From positions 186,001-250,000 of the forward strand of contig JAIVFJ010000090.1 in assembly GCA_025765615.1 (NCBI GenBank): 64,000 bases of DNA, in the 5' to 3' direction. The stretch is from Zopfochytrium polystomum. Taxonomy: Eukaryota; Chytridiomycota; Chytridiomycetes; Chytridiales; Chytridiaceae. The notes beneath the pieces are model-generated. The model searched no databases and was not told the origin of the DNA. It saw only the letters and a list, made by a program, of their open reading frames with translations. Positions 34,701 to 45,200 of the stretch are shown piece by piece (the stretch's first letter is position 1; each line of letters starts with the position of its first letter). Both the position numbers and the translations under genes were made by a program.

Positions 34701-34800
34701 CCACTTCAGGGTCTGAAGGCAGGATTGCAGCAATGACATTGCCAGTTGGAGCATTGTAGTTGTCCTGGTAATGACTCCAATGTGAGCAGAGGGTGAGCAA
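31755..34800 (-). pseudogene. Helitron Rep/helicase remnant (PIF1-like), frameshifted
   Basis: Read from high to low coordinates, the pieces follow the order of a Helitron protein. A Helitron_like_N part lies at 34290-33975 (RKLFQQLIVDLYVCVESNQ, NQKKLRAADYNGL). A mid part lies at 33960-33175 (EGTTFGTFQEACVRRGL). The helicase has Walker A MGGSGKTF (about 33156) and the PIF1 motif LLRGDFQQTTPVV (about 32780). The C-terminal MSINKSQGQTL lies near 31970. Frames shift several times and stops interrupt, so it is decayed. An Asp-rich segment at 34330-34500 precedes the N-domain. The 5' end (Rep zinc finger) is lost near the GA microsatellite. Helitron termini (5'-TC, 3'-CTRR hairpin) were not identified. 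Confidence 0.82.
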
Positions 34801-34911
34801 AACTGGATGCAAAAGCATTCTGATGGATTGCGACGCAGGCACTCTCCAGCTGTCTGAGTCCCTCATTGGTGATCCAAACCTCCACATGAAGGGCAACAGT
34901 GTGCTTGATCA

Positions 34912-34914
<3 letters not shown>

Positions 34915-34986
<72 letters not shown>

Positions 34987-35065
34987 GAGCGAGGGAGAGA
35001 GAGAGTAAGAGAGAGAGGGTTTCTGTGTGTGGGTGTGGTGTGTGTGTGTGGGGTGTGGGGTGTGT
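34915..35065 (+). repeat. (GA)n followed by (GT)n-rich microsatellite
   Basis: GA dinucleotides run from 34915 to about 35019 with short interruptions, then a TGTGTGTGGG-type stretch. A second GA tract lies at 35157-35195. The tract marks the upstream limit of recognisable Helitron sequence. Confidence 0.9.
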
Positions 35066-35162
35066 GATCATACTGCTGTCGCGTCGCCGTCGCGTGCGAC
35101 GTCTCCTTTGTTGTAGTTGTCGGATGGGTTGGTCTGCCTCGGATGAGATGGTCTGAGTGAGT

Positions 35163-35195
<33 letters not shown>

Positions 35196-35196
<1 letters not shown>

Positions 35197-36278
35197 AAAA
35201 GCCTTCCATTTCCAGCACCACATTGCGAGTTTTGATTGGGCACCGAAGACAAAAAATTTAATTGAATTAGTTTGCTCCCATAACTTTTTATATTTTGGCC
35301 TTATAACCAAGTTGCCACCAGTTGGGGGATTTAGATCAACTCACTTACTCAAAGCCAGCATTCACCCTTCGAGCCCCAATTGTTATCTAGTTCACACAAG
35401 CTACAAAGAAAGGATCTATCATTGTTGCAAAATCGAGACATGTGCAGGTGCAGGTAGAACACTGAGCCTGCTACGCCGCAGAGGTGAATGTGCGTGCTGG
35501 CTACACAGAGTGGACTGCAGCCGCAACAGTAGCCACTCCACCTGATCTCCGCCCTCTCGCAAGTCGGATCGCTCCGGCCGAGAGCGACTCGCCTAGCATC
35601 ATTTGCGTCTTCTTGTTCTCCTTCGTTTTCTTTTCTTTTTTTTTTTTTTTTTTTTTTTTTTCCTTTGGAACGTAGACTGATGAAATGAAGCTTGGGAGGA
35701 GCGCTAAGCTGTGCCGCTGTAAACTCAAAGATCAAGAACATAAACTGCAACCAAAACCTTACAATCGATAGTTGCGAATCTTTTAAAACATAAACTCTGT
35801 CGCCAAATTTTTGAAAGTATTATTTTATGACCATGTTTTCACAAACGTTCCGGCTTGCAAGAAAGGAACGTAAAGAAGGTTCGGATATTGCTGAAGTCCG
35901 GGCAACTTGGCGTCACTCCCGAACAGGACCTGATCTTTTCTCCCCATCATCTCAACGCAAAGGTTATTTGACTCGCTACAAGCGCCCCTAAAGCGAGCTG
36001 CTTCGTTATTGGAGCCTTTGAAATTTTCGCAGGCGAGCAAAGCGAACCATGGAATTGTCCCTGGTGTTTCATCAGCTGCTTTGCGTGTTTCTTTGTTTAT
36101 TTACTTATTTTCTTTTCATTTTCTGTTAGGCTTTCGAACAACCGCTTCTTTCTGCGAAATGTGCTATCGACATTGTTGATATGTTGAGAAATAATGAAAC
36201 AAGGATTACAACGTAAGAGTAAAGAGTAATCTCCATGGGGTCGGACCCGCCCGGTTAACGAATCTCATGCGGGTATGG
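35196..36278. other. Non-coding stretch with poly-T tract
   Basis: A homopolymer of about 26 T lies at 35636-35661. No open frame resembles a known protein. The right end abuts the stop codon of the minus-strand kinase paralog 3. Confidence 0.4.
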
Positions 36279-38338
36279 TTACTGTCCGCAATCGCTTGAG
36301 GCATTTTTGAAGTCCGGGCGTCGCTTCGGGTCTTGCGCCCAGCAGTCCTCTACCAGCCGCGTGAAATCGCGAGGCCAGTTCGCCCTCACAGGAAGCCGAC
36401 CGCCAGCACGGACGGTAGGCGCCACGTCCGCCAAGTCGATCTCTATCCAAGGCTTCTTCCTGGTAGCAACCTCCCACAAGATGACGCCAAACGCGAAAAC
36501 ATCTGCCTTTGTACTTGGTTCGGGAACAGGCCCATCGTACATGAGCTCAGGCGCCATCCATTGCAAGGTGCCACCATGCGCCGGCGAGTTTGTATCATCG
36601 CCGTCCGGGTCGACCCACTCGTCGCCGTCGCCGTCGCGGTCCTCGCTTTCCCGGTCGTCGATGTTTGACCTCCGGCCGCCGAGAAACGCGGCGACCCTCC
36701 GCCGGCGCTTCGCCACGGTCGCGGCGATGCCAAAGTCGGCCACCTTGCACGTCCAGTCCGCGGCGACGAGCAGATTCAGGCTTTTGAGGTCCTGGTGGAC
36801 CACCGCGGGCGTGCAGCCATGAAGGAAAGCCATGCCCGCCGCCGCGTCGCGGAGCAGCGCGCGCTTGCGCTCGGCCGTCAGCTCGTTCCGCGACACGTTC
36901 CGGTCCGCCAGCACGTGGAACAGGGACCCGCGCGCCATTAGCTCGTTAACGAGAAACGGCAGCGGGGCGGCGAGCTCGGCGCCGCGGCCGTGGCCAGGCG
37001 TTGACGGCTGGCCGTCGCCGCCGCCGCCCAAGCCGAACCCGAGCAGATGAATGACGTTCTTGTGTCGCAAGGACATTAGCATCGCCGCTTCGGTCGCGAA
37101 GCTCGCGAACGCGCCGCTCTGCCCGCCCGCGGCGTCGTCCATCTTGTAGCACTTGACCGCAACCGAGAGCCCCCCGCCACCGGCAGCGGTACACGTCCGA
37201 CTCTACCCCTCGCCCGAGACGCGCCTCTACGACCAGTTCGCGGCGCGGAACCGCGGCAGAGGTTTGGCGGGTCTGGACGAGACGCATAAAGTCCTGGAGG
37301 CCCTTCTCGACGACTTTCGAGAGCCCTGTGACGGAATCTTCAGGGCAGGAAAGCGCAGCGGAGAGTCCCTTTGAGGCTTGCGGGACCGTGTGTTCCTGCT
37401 GCCGGACAATGTGCTGCGAAATAGGGCCAGCGGTCAGAAGGCCGGCTTCATCTAGGGCGAGGAGGCAGCCAGCGCCGGAGTAAAAAGCTTACTTTGTATA
37501 GAATTGCGCCACGTTGGACGACAAAAATCCCAGGGGCTTGGAAGTTTGCGGACGACTTGGACGGGCTGATCTCTAAAATTGCATTCATTTCGTTGAACAG
37601 GAAGAAGCGAACGTCTTTGATGACACCGGGACGGGGCGCGCTGTCTCGGTCCGAAAGTGCGAGCTGCCCTTGTGGAGCGCGGGAATTTGAGCGGCCGATG
37701 TGGGAGCGACCGAGAAGCCTCTGCATAAGCGAGAACAAAAACAAACCCCAAAAACAGGGCGGCACGACGGTAAGTCGCAAACGCTTGAATAGACTATCGG
37801 GTGGAGCCTCGTTGCGCACGTACCAGAGCATAAACGCGCACCGCATGCCAAACGACCTGCACGGGGTTGATGATGAGGCGCAAGCCGAAAAAGGCGTAGC
37901 TCGTCCTGGAGACGTCCAGGTAAATTTCGCCGGGCATGATGCTGCTCTCGCCGTTGGCCAGCACGTTCGAGGAGGACAGCGTCGCGGGCGTGGGCGTCGT
38001 CGTGGTGGTCGTAGGCGGGGTGAGCGAGCGCAGCCAAAAGGCGAAGCTCTTGAGGAAGCCCTGGACCTCGGACAGGTTCTCGTGGCATGTGATGAAGACG
38101 GTGCGGATGTTTGAGCGCGTCAGGATGGGGCGCAGGTGCGCGAAGAGGATGATGTACGACGTGCTTTGTTTGCATGTATGTTTGTTTGTTTGTTTGTTGT
38201 TAGATTGTAGGGTTGTAGAAGTCGGGTGAATTAATCAGTCGGTCGGTCGGTCGGTTTTCACGGCCGCGGTCGATCGATCGATCGATTGGTCGATCGGTCA
38301 AGTGCAAATTGGTAAATTGGTATTTGTTGTTGTTGTAG

Positions 38339-38381
<43 letters not shown>

Positions 38382-38688
38382 ACGAGGACGGCGTTGCGTT
38401 TGTTCACGTTTGTTGGTTGGTTGACGTTTTGTTTGTTTTAGTTTTTTGGGGAGGAGGGAAAAATAGGGTGCGTGATGGCAGTGGATCGGACACGGTCAGT
38501 AAGTGTTCAAGCGACGTGACGTGGGAGTTTTTTGTTGTCTTTCTCCCAGGGAGCGGGTATTTGATGTTTTGTGCAGTCAGGGCACGTGAGCTATCGGAAA
38601 CGGGAAGCAGACGGGAGGGGTCCGAGGCGGAAAGTGAGGAGACACTCTTCGCCGCGTTTGTCTTTTTCTTTCTTGTCCGTTTTCCTCG

Positions 38689-38763
<75 letters not shown>

Positions 38764-39690
38764 GATCCTCTCTTTCCGTCTCTTCTCTCTTCCAGAGACC
38801 CCACCCCCAACGTCGCCCCCTTCTGCTTACCAGCTGGCGCATTCAAACCGTCTCATAAACACAAGCACCGTCCGCTGCTCGCCGCAAATGTCTCGTATCG
38901 AACGGCGCTCTCCAGACAGGCTGGTCACGTAAACCTTCCCTGCCGCCTCCCAGTCGACGCTGTCGACGGCAACGGGCAGACCAACATCGTTGCCCGCCAT
39001 ATCAACGGCCACGCTCCGCACGTTCGGCTGTGGTGCCATCGTCGTGGGTGGTGGCCGCGCTGCAGTGGGGCTGCCAAGATGGCCGTCGCCCCCCCAACCA
39101 CTGTCGGTGCGTCGACGGTCGCCGCCGCCCGTCGGCGCGGTCGGAGCGTCGAAGCGGGCCGCCGAGGGGGGCAGAGACGGGAAAGGAGGGCGCAGGGGGG
39201 GCGTGGCGGAAGTCGGCGTCGGCAAGAAGTAGCCTTGATTAGATGGTGCTCCTGGTGCTGCTGCCGCCGGTGGCGTCGGTGGAAACGTCGGTCTCGCCCG
39301 TCCTTGGCCAAGATAGTCGCTCGCGACGACTGCGGCGGCGGCACCGACTGTGCCCGGCGGGAGGTCCAAATGGTGTTGGCCCTGTTGGTGGCCTCCACGG
39401 ACGGCGGGTTGGGCGAAAGGTGGGTGGAGAACGGGAAGCGGGGTCGTCGGCGTCGGGGTGGGCGTTTGGGTCGGGGTGGTCGACGCGGCGTCGTGCCCGC
39501 CGTCGGGATGGAGTAAGAGCCGGGAGACGCTGCTGCCGGTATCGTCGATGCTGCCGCTTCCGCCGCCGCCGCCGCCGAGCGACGGCGCCCGCTTCGAGCG
39601 CAGGGTTGACACGAACAAGGGACGGTCGTTGCCGTCGCCGCCGCCGCCGCCGTGCCCGTGGCTACCGTTGTCGCCGTCTTGAGGCCTCAT
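36279..39690 (-). CDS. Thioredoxin/peroxiredoxin-like domain fused to TKL kinase (paralog 3, one-base frameshift)
   Basis: Exons 39690-38831, 38163-37824, 37720-37493 and 37413-36279 follow the exon plan of paralog 2, including the TG|C split of the second cysteine codon. The N-terminus is Gly/His/Pro-rich. The thioredoxin-fold part reads LVFMRRFECASC, VFITCHENL, PGEIYLDVSRTSY, FFLFNE and PGIFVVQRGAILYK. The kinase has GRGVESDV, VAVK, VVHQDLKSLNLL (HQD), DFG and WMAPEL, with an Asp-rich insert in the activation segment. Between RWRG and VAVK the frame is broken: a run of six C on the + strand (37170-37175) where five would restore alignment with both paralogs. This may be a sequencing error or a real mutation. 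The rest of both frames is open and conserved. Confidence 0.83.
38344..38379 (+). repeat. Poly-T tract in intron 1 of kinase paralog 3
   Basis: About 36 consecutive T on the + strand (A on the coding strand) lie inside the 667-base first intron. Confidence 0.9.
38694..38765 (+). repeat. (CT)n microsatellite in intron 1 of kinase paralog 3
   Basis: About 70 bases of CT repeats lie just downstream (in gene sense) of the first donor site. This intron is much longer than the other introns of the family (about 50-90 bases), apparently through growth of simple repeats. Confidence 0.9.
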
Positions 39691-40826
39691 TGCAGGAGAG
39701 TTGGGAGAGCCGAGACGTTCGCAGACTGTTTTTTTTGTTATTGTTTTTTCCCTGCAGAGAAAAATTATTTTTTTTTCGTTTGTCCTTTTTCTTCTTTTTT
39801 GAATTGGAACTGATTGCGACGGACCTGTCGCATGCGGAAAAATGAGAGAGAGAGGGTTGCCAAATCGGGGAATTCTGATTTTCCTTTTACAAATTTGTTT
39901 GTTTTCGCAATTGACGTCTTGAAGGAGATGGCAATAATTAATTAACTTGGGGATGCCCTTGACTTGTACGCAATCCATCCCGTCCCGGAAAAAAAGATAT
40001 TCAAAGGCAAACCTTTAACCTTTAAACCCCAGACACAAAAACCAAAATAAAGGGTTTTGCCCTCCCCCTTCCATACATCACGAGCACTGCAAATGATAAC
40101 CATTTGTCACATGGCGCATCCCGCCTGAAAGAGGAGGAGTGAGCGAATATTTTGCTGCCAAATTTGGTATGATGTGAAACAAAAATCTGTTTGAAAATGA
40201 CAATTAATTCCAGCACACCTACGTTTAGGTTTTTGGTTGAAATATTCCAGTCCATCAATGACTGACTAAAATCTTTGGGAAGCACACTGAGAAACTCTGT
40301 GAGATATCCTCTCTGACTTCCATTACAAATCCAGACTTTTTGTCAGGAACAGGGCAGGACAGGACAAGGCAGACAAGGAACTGAGAGGAGTGATGATTGT
40401 ATTGGAAACAATAATTCACTTGAGGGATGGGACAGGTCCCCCCATCCCCCTTTTATACCTTTTGAGAGTCTTCCTTGTCAAGACTCAAAGAAAGTTCCAG
40501 AAAGAGCAATTAGTAATACAATGATACCAATGATACCAATGACAACAAGACAAGTCAGGAAAACAAAGAAGGTTCCAGAAGGTTCCACAAGGTTCCATGA
40601 AGGAATGTTCTAGAAGGTTCCAGAGGTTTCCAGAGGGTGATTCATAACACTTTTGGGTCATAAAATAATATTTTTGGGAGGCACCGAAGTTCACTGACAT
40701 TTATTTGCAACTAAAACATACAGATGGAGGCACGTCATTGAAAAAGGAAATCAAAAGCAATAATGATGGAGTACATGAGATGAGATGAAAGAAACTGTTG
40801 TTTCATTGAGTTTTTCACACTTCAGC
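39691..40826. other. Non-coding stretch upstream of kinase paralog 3
   Basis: The left part is the presumed promoter of the minus-strand kinase. The remainder is AT-rich with a short direct-repeat block at 40566-40634, described separately. No gene is recognised. Confidence 0.4.
40566..40634 (+). repeat. Short tandem repeat resembling alternating heat-shock elements
   Basis: About six near-copies of GAAGGTTCCA are arranged so that GAA and TTC alternate, the pattern of heat-shock factor sites (nGAAnnTTCnnGAAn). The block lies about 200 bases from an inverted copia LTR and about 0.9 kb upstream of kinase paralog 3. Function is unproven; it may be a plain minisatellite. Confidence 0.45.
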
Positions 40827-41068
40827 TGTAAACAGTCTACTCTGAGTGAGTGAGTGGAAGGAGTGAATGAATGAAGTGGATATGAGTGTTTGTGGGTGGT
40901 CCTTCTCCCCAACTTGGAGAGAAAGAGAAAAACTCTGTTATGAATTATTGATACATGATGATGATATACACGCTGTAATAGTTGCTAGGCAAGTGTGACT
41001 GGCACAGGGTAAAAACCTCTCCTATATTATCTGCTTGAGCAGAGGAGGAGGAAATCAGTTAACACTGG
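40827..41068 (-). mobile_element. Copia LTR fragment, inverted
   Basis: TGTAAACAGTCTACTCTGAG through AGAGGAGGAGGAAATCAG is the reverse complement of the second half of the LTR at 48416-48832. The LTR start part is missing, and repeat R3 abuts at 41069. Confidence 0.85.
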
Positions 41069-41300
41069 GTGTGAGACTGTGCTCTCTAAATCCCCTCACC
41101 TGGGCTGGAGGTGGAAATAGAGCAATGGCCTAAATACCACTCCTATCTAATGAAAAGGGCAAAAGAAGGTGTCTAGGGGTCACCAGACAGGAAAATGTAT
41201 TTGGAGTCTACTAAAGCCCATCATCAAACACAAAAGAAACTCTTTAAACACAAAAAGAGCAGCTATCACACATCTAAAAGGGAAACATAAGAAAAGTGTG
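41069..41300 (+). repeat. Dispersed repeat R3, copy 1
   Basis: The sequence from GTGTGAGACTGTGCT to about 41300 matches 50470-50675 in inverted orientation (shared GTCTAGGGG, ATAGAGCAATG and AATGTATTTG). No coding function is seen. Confidence 0.65.
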
Positions 41301-42900
41301 ACAAAGGTGGCACAATCACAAAAGAAAGTGCAAAATGCCTCTGGTCCAAGACACAGAGAACAATGGCAAAGCCAAGGGACCAAATCACTTGGTAAGGAAT
41401 GAGACTTAGGGCAACAAAGGGGGCGCCTAAGGCAGCACCAACCAATCTGTACCAGCTCCTTCCCAAGGCAAAAGCCAAGGGGGAAGGCAAGAGAGTGGGG
41501 AGGAAAGTGGCCAGGTCCCAACCTGTTGGAGCCACCACCTTGGAGCACCAGCTCCCTCTCTGCCAAAGACAAGCCCTAAGTTGGAGGGGGTTGGACACAA
41601 AGGGCAAACACAAGGAACAGTTAGTGTGCAGAGATGCCTGTTGGATCAAACCAGAACTGTTTTCCACTTAACAGAACCAGACACATCTTGTCTCACTCCC
41701 GAGAGAAGTTCCAACTCAATCCAAGGAGGGGGCACACAGGGTGGGATACAGTGGGTCTCTTCTTGTTTCATCCTACTAGGACACAGACATCTGCCTCACC
41801 AGGCCAGAGGAATCCCCTATCTTAGAAGCAAGGAAGGTTAAAACCCACTCCCACACACAAGTGTGACACCGTGACATCACAGGCATTAATCTGAGAGAAA
41901 GAGGGTCTGAACCCAGTGAAGACCAGGCCCACCAGAGGCCACAGGAGCCAACAACCAGGGAGGAGGGGGCATACCTGAGAGACCATTCCTACAGCAGAAC
42001 CTGACCAGCCAGCTCATTCATATCACCTTGAGAGACCTGGATTTGACTAGATGTATTGACAGGAACCTAGAGGCACCACCACAGATTTACCCTCTATCCT
42101 TCCATCACCAAGTGGCTCCTACCCAGTCCAACCCAAACAGTATGCAGAAATGGTAAGGTGCGCTGGGGCTTGAACCCAGCACACTGCCATCATGGCCAAG
42201 AGGAATCAACCCTCCTGTCACACACCAGGGGACTGCCACCCCCATCTCTCCATACAAACAGGAAGAAAAGAGCAGGCAAGGCAACTTCAAGCACAGGTTC
42301 ACACACTCAACAAGATGGGCGACAGCTGCTTAAATAGGAAAGGGTTGGAATCACCAGAGGGGAGGGAAAAAGGAGGGAAAACACATACAAAACAGCAAAA
42401 CAATAAATAAAACAGTTAAGAAAAGAATGGGAGGAGTGAGTCACCAAGAAATGGGCTGAGCCAGCCAAACAAGGAAGACAGCCCAGAGAATCATGGGGCA
42501 TTTCTTGGCAAACAGAAGGGAGAGGGCTGGCAAGAAATGATTGGTGCAGATAAGAAGACAGTCACTCTCAGCCACACAAGAAAGAAAAGACACAGACAGA
42601 GACAGCAAGGAAGAAATAAAGGAGAAAACAGGAAAAACAGGAAAAACAGGATAAATTACTAATTGGAAAAATAAGTAAAAATCACCAATGGAAAGATAAA
42701 GAAAAACCCTGTGATCTCATACCCTTTTATGAGGTATTACATCATGGTAGCAGGTGGTAGGGCTTGTTAGCTCTGCCATCATCTTGTTAACTCTGTCCAT
42801 CTGGGCTTAGCACTTCTCCCACAGGAGTGTTTCAGTCCTAAGTCATTTCCAAAAGTGAGGGGCCATTGGCCAGGCATAGTAGGACTTTTCTTTTCTGCTC
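41301..42900. other. Unassigned stretch, probably old transposable-element DNA
   Basis: Open frames are short and lack recognisable domains. A tRNA T-arm-like segment (box B GGTTCAAGCCC on the minus strand) occurs at about 42150-42182. The composition (A-rich plus strand) resembles neighbouring retroelement debris. Confidence 0.35.
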
Positions 42901-42915
42901 AGTCTGTCAACTAGC

Positions 42916-42992
42916 ATGTCTCAAACTTGGCACCATCCCAATTGCAGGGAGCGCTCTAACCACTGAGCAAGGGAGCCTTGTATCAGCAATTA
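42916..42992 (-). other. tRNA-like sequence (possible SINE head or tRNA relic)
   Basis: On the minus strand GGCTCCCTTGCTCAGTGG then TTAGAGCGC gives a good D-arm with box A, followed about 30 bases later by AAGTTTGAGAC, close to box B. Acceptor-stem pairing is not convincing, so it is not called a functional tRNA. Confidence 0.4.
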
Positions 42993-43087
42993 GAATCAAG
43001 ACTGAGTCTTTCTGTCTGCAACATCGCCAATAAGAAATAATAGTAGAGCTCAGAGGCAGACAGACATATGAGATCTCCTCTTCATCT

Positions 43088-43310
43088 TCAGGGGCTCATC
43101 TATAGTCTAGTGGCAAATTGATAAGACAAGTCTTTAAGATGGGAAGCTCCTGGTGATAAGCAGAGCCAGTACCCTGGATTCAGCTCAAACTCAACAAAGA
43201 TGGATGATGTGGTTCAATTCTGTATTCAAGGACAGCTAGACCAAGTGGAGTTGCTCAATGAAGAGTACCCCACAGGCCCCAGGTTCAAGCCCTGACTATC
43301 CAACACCAAC
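43088..43310 (+). other. Two further tRNA-like segments
   Basis: TATAGTCTAGTGGCAAA (43099 onward) matches box A, with GGATTCAGCTC about 75 bases later. A second segment ends in CCAGGTTCAAGCCCTGAC (about 43281), a strong box B and T-arm. They may be heads of tRNA-derived SINEs or tRNA relics. Cloverleaf folding was not computed. Confidence 0.35.
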
Positions 43311-43439
43311 AGGCAGTAGTTCAACAAAGGAATGCCCTAAGGCAGTATGGCATCTGCGAGTATCACAGAGACAGAGCTCAATGTGAGAACCAACCACGTA
43401 GGGGAAGGAAGAGAAAGGAAAGCGAAGGAAACCTCACCC

Positions 43440-43545
43440 CAGCTTGGCATACAACACACTGGCCTGGGGAAATCATACCTCTACTAGCTTGGTCAGGTAG
43501 CACTGGCCTACGAGGACTCCATCCCCAGCTTGGTCTGGTAGCACT
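43440..43545 (+). repeat. Short imperfect tandem repeat next to gypsy LTR
   Basis: The motif AGCTTGG(C/T)..GG(T)AGCACTGGCCT occurs about three times at roughly 50-base spacing (AGCTTGGCATACAACACACTGGCCTG first, then two copies with GGTAGCACTGGCC). The last copy runs into the LTR boundary at 43545. The D-arm-like AGCTTGGTCAGGTAGCA is tRNA-like. Confidence 0.5.
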
Positions 43546-44147
43546 GGCCTAGGGAGAAACACCAAAGAGGAAAGAAAAGGATTGGTTGTTACCTAGGTAG
43601 GATTTATTGAGAGAGTAGATATATATATACAACAAAGGAGGAGAGAGAGGGAGTATTTATAGGAAAGGGGAGGAGAGAAAGAAGTAGGAGGAAAGAAAGA
43701 AAGAGAAAAAGGGAAACGACATAACAAAAGGAGAAAATGAAAGAAAAAAACAATTTGGAAGGATGAATCACTTTTTCAGCCACACCCCCCCTCCACCCAG
43801 TGTCTCTCCTGCCTCCAAATTTGGGGTGAACATAATTTGAGGCTTTGAGGCCACATCAGTGCAGGGACAGTGGATTGAAAGGTGGGAAAATGAGAGAAAA
43901 AGGAAAATGAGTAAAAATAAGAATGAATAGGATGAATAAGGGGTGTGCCCCTTGTGCTTAGGCCCATTCAGCACAAGGAACGCAGGATACTCTTTTATAG
44001 TGATAAACACTAGAGCCTGTGAGGGATGTGATGAATGGTAATAAAAATAAATATAGGGGGCCAATATAATGACATAGTCACAACTGGGGAAGAGCTTTTA
44101 GCGAGACCCCAGCTAAGACCATGATCAGTGAGATTAGGAATCTCACA
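43545..44147 (-). mobile_element. Gypsy-type LTR (3' LTR of the minus-strand element)
   Basis: A 603-base unit, TG..CA in minus-strand sense (TGTGAGATTCC to AGGCCA), repeats with moderate divergence at 50841-51453. On its internal side is a purine tract (GAAAAAGAGGCAC, minus strand), followed by the chromodomain-bearing pol end, as expected for a 3' LTR. Confidence 0.8.
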
Positions 44148-44248
44148 GTGCCTCTTTTTCAATATCCCAGCGCCCCGTTCGCAGGATCAGTACAGCAGTG
44201 GTAGGAAGTCGAGAGCGTTTGTCACCGGATGGACGCCCTATGGATCCA

Positions 44249-45200
44249 CTACGTATACTTAACTGGAGGGAGCTGCCGCAATCGCAAAGATCGGGCCATC
44301 GGAGGTGGGTCTGGAGGCGTAGTTGCAGGTGTTGAGGGAGTGCCAGTTGCTTTGGATTGTTTAAGCTTTCGTAGGGCTTCTTGTCTTTCTTTATAAGCAG
44401 TGGGATTGGTCCGGCGGACATTATCCCAATATTCTTTGACAAATTCAGGGTCCATATCAACTTCCTCATTCCGACTGTTAAAGCGATTGGAATAATTTTT
44501 CCATTTGAGGCGGTATGAATAAGTGTTGTCATCGTTATGGCGGAAGGCTAAGATCTTGTCGACCTCATACAAAGGATTGTAGATGTCGGCTTCAGTAAAG
44601 TGAGGATCAAAGCAACGCATAAGTTCAATACTCATTCTGAGTGCGGTATGTTGAGATGTGGCAGGCCTTCTTTTCAGAATTACTGCTTTTTCCCATTCTT
44701 TTATTGCAGTGGCGAGCTCTTCAGCGTTGCTTTTAAGTGCGTCCTCAGCAGAATCAATGGGGACTCAAGGAGTGAAGGGGTGTAGTTGGGAGATATGAAC
44801 AGTGTGTGCAGCAATCTCTTTGCCAGGAAAGGTTTCAATGACAGTGCATTTAGAATTGGAGTCTTTTCTGTCAATGCAGATTATGCGGACAGGCCCAGCC
44901 CATCAGTAAAGGAAACTTTTGTTCTCTGGCATGTTGGAGCGCGTCGGTCTGAGGATAACAGCCATCCAGGCTCTATCACCAGGAAAAAGTTTATGTGGGT
45001 TGGAGTCTGTTTCTTTTAATCTTTTCTTCAATTGTTTTTGTTGTGCTGTGGCATTTTGTCGTGCGACCAAGTGGGCATGCGTTAATTTATCAAGAGTACG
45101 CACGACATAAGTCCTCATAATCCTCAGGGGTGACTCGGAGGAAGAGGTCGGGGGGTAAACGGCAGTCACGTCCATGTAATAAGAAGAAGGGTGTATCACC
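44249..45200 (-). pseudogene. Ty3/gypsy pol remnant: end of integrase plus chromodomain
   Basis: Read on the minus strand, TPFFLLHGRDCRLPPDLF (about 45180) is the end of an integrase core. RTLDKLTHAHLVARQNA and LFPGDRAWMAV follow, typical of the integrase C-terminal region, then WAGPVRI and HISQLHPFTP. The last part is a chromodomain (YEVDKILAFRH, YRLKWKNYSN), the mark of chromovirus-type elements, which use it to choose insertion sites in chromatin. At least two frame changes break the pol frame. Reverse transcriptase and gag are missing; the element is cut at about 45200-45230 by copia sequence on the other strand. Confidence 0.82.

Noticed and set aside
34706..35252. Ser-Leu repeat proteins on the minus strand
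   Set aside because: Translation of the GA/CT microsatellite only. The same reason applies to frames at 49035-49420, 57818-58270 and 59330-59611.
42930..42992. Functional tRNA gene
   Set aside because: Box A and a weak box B are present, but acceptor-stem pairing is not convincing by eye; kept only as tRNA-like.
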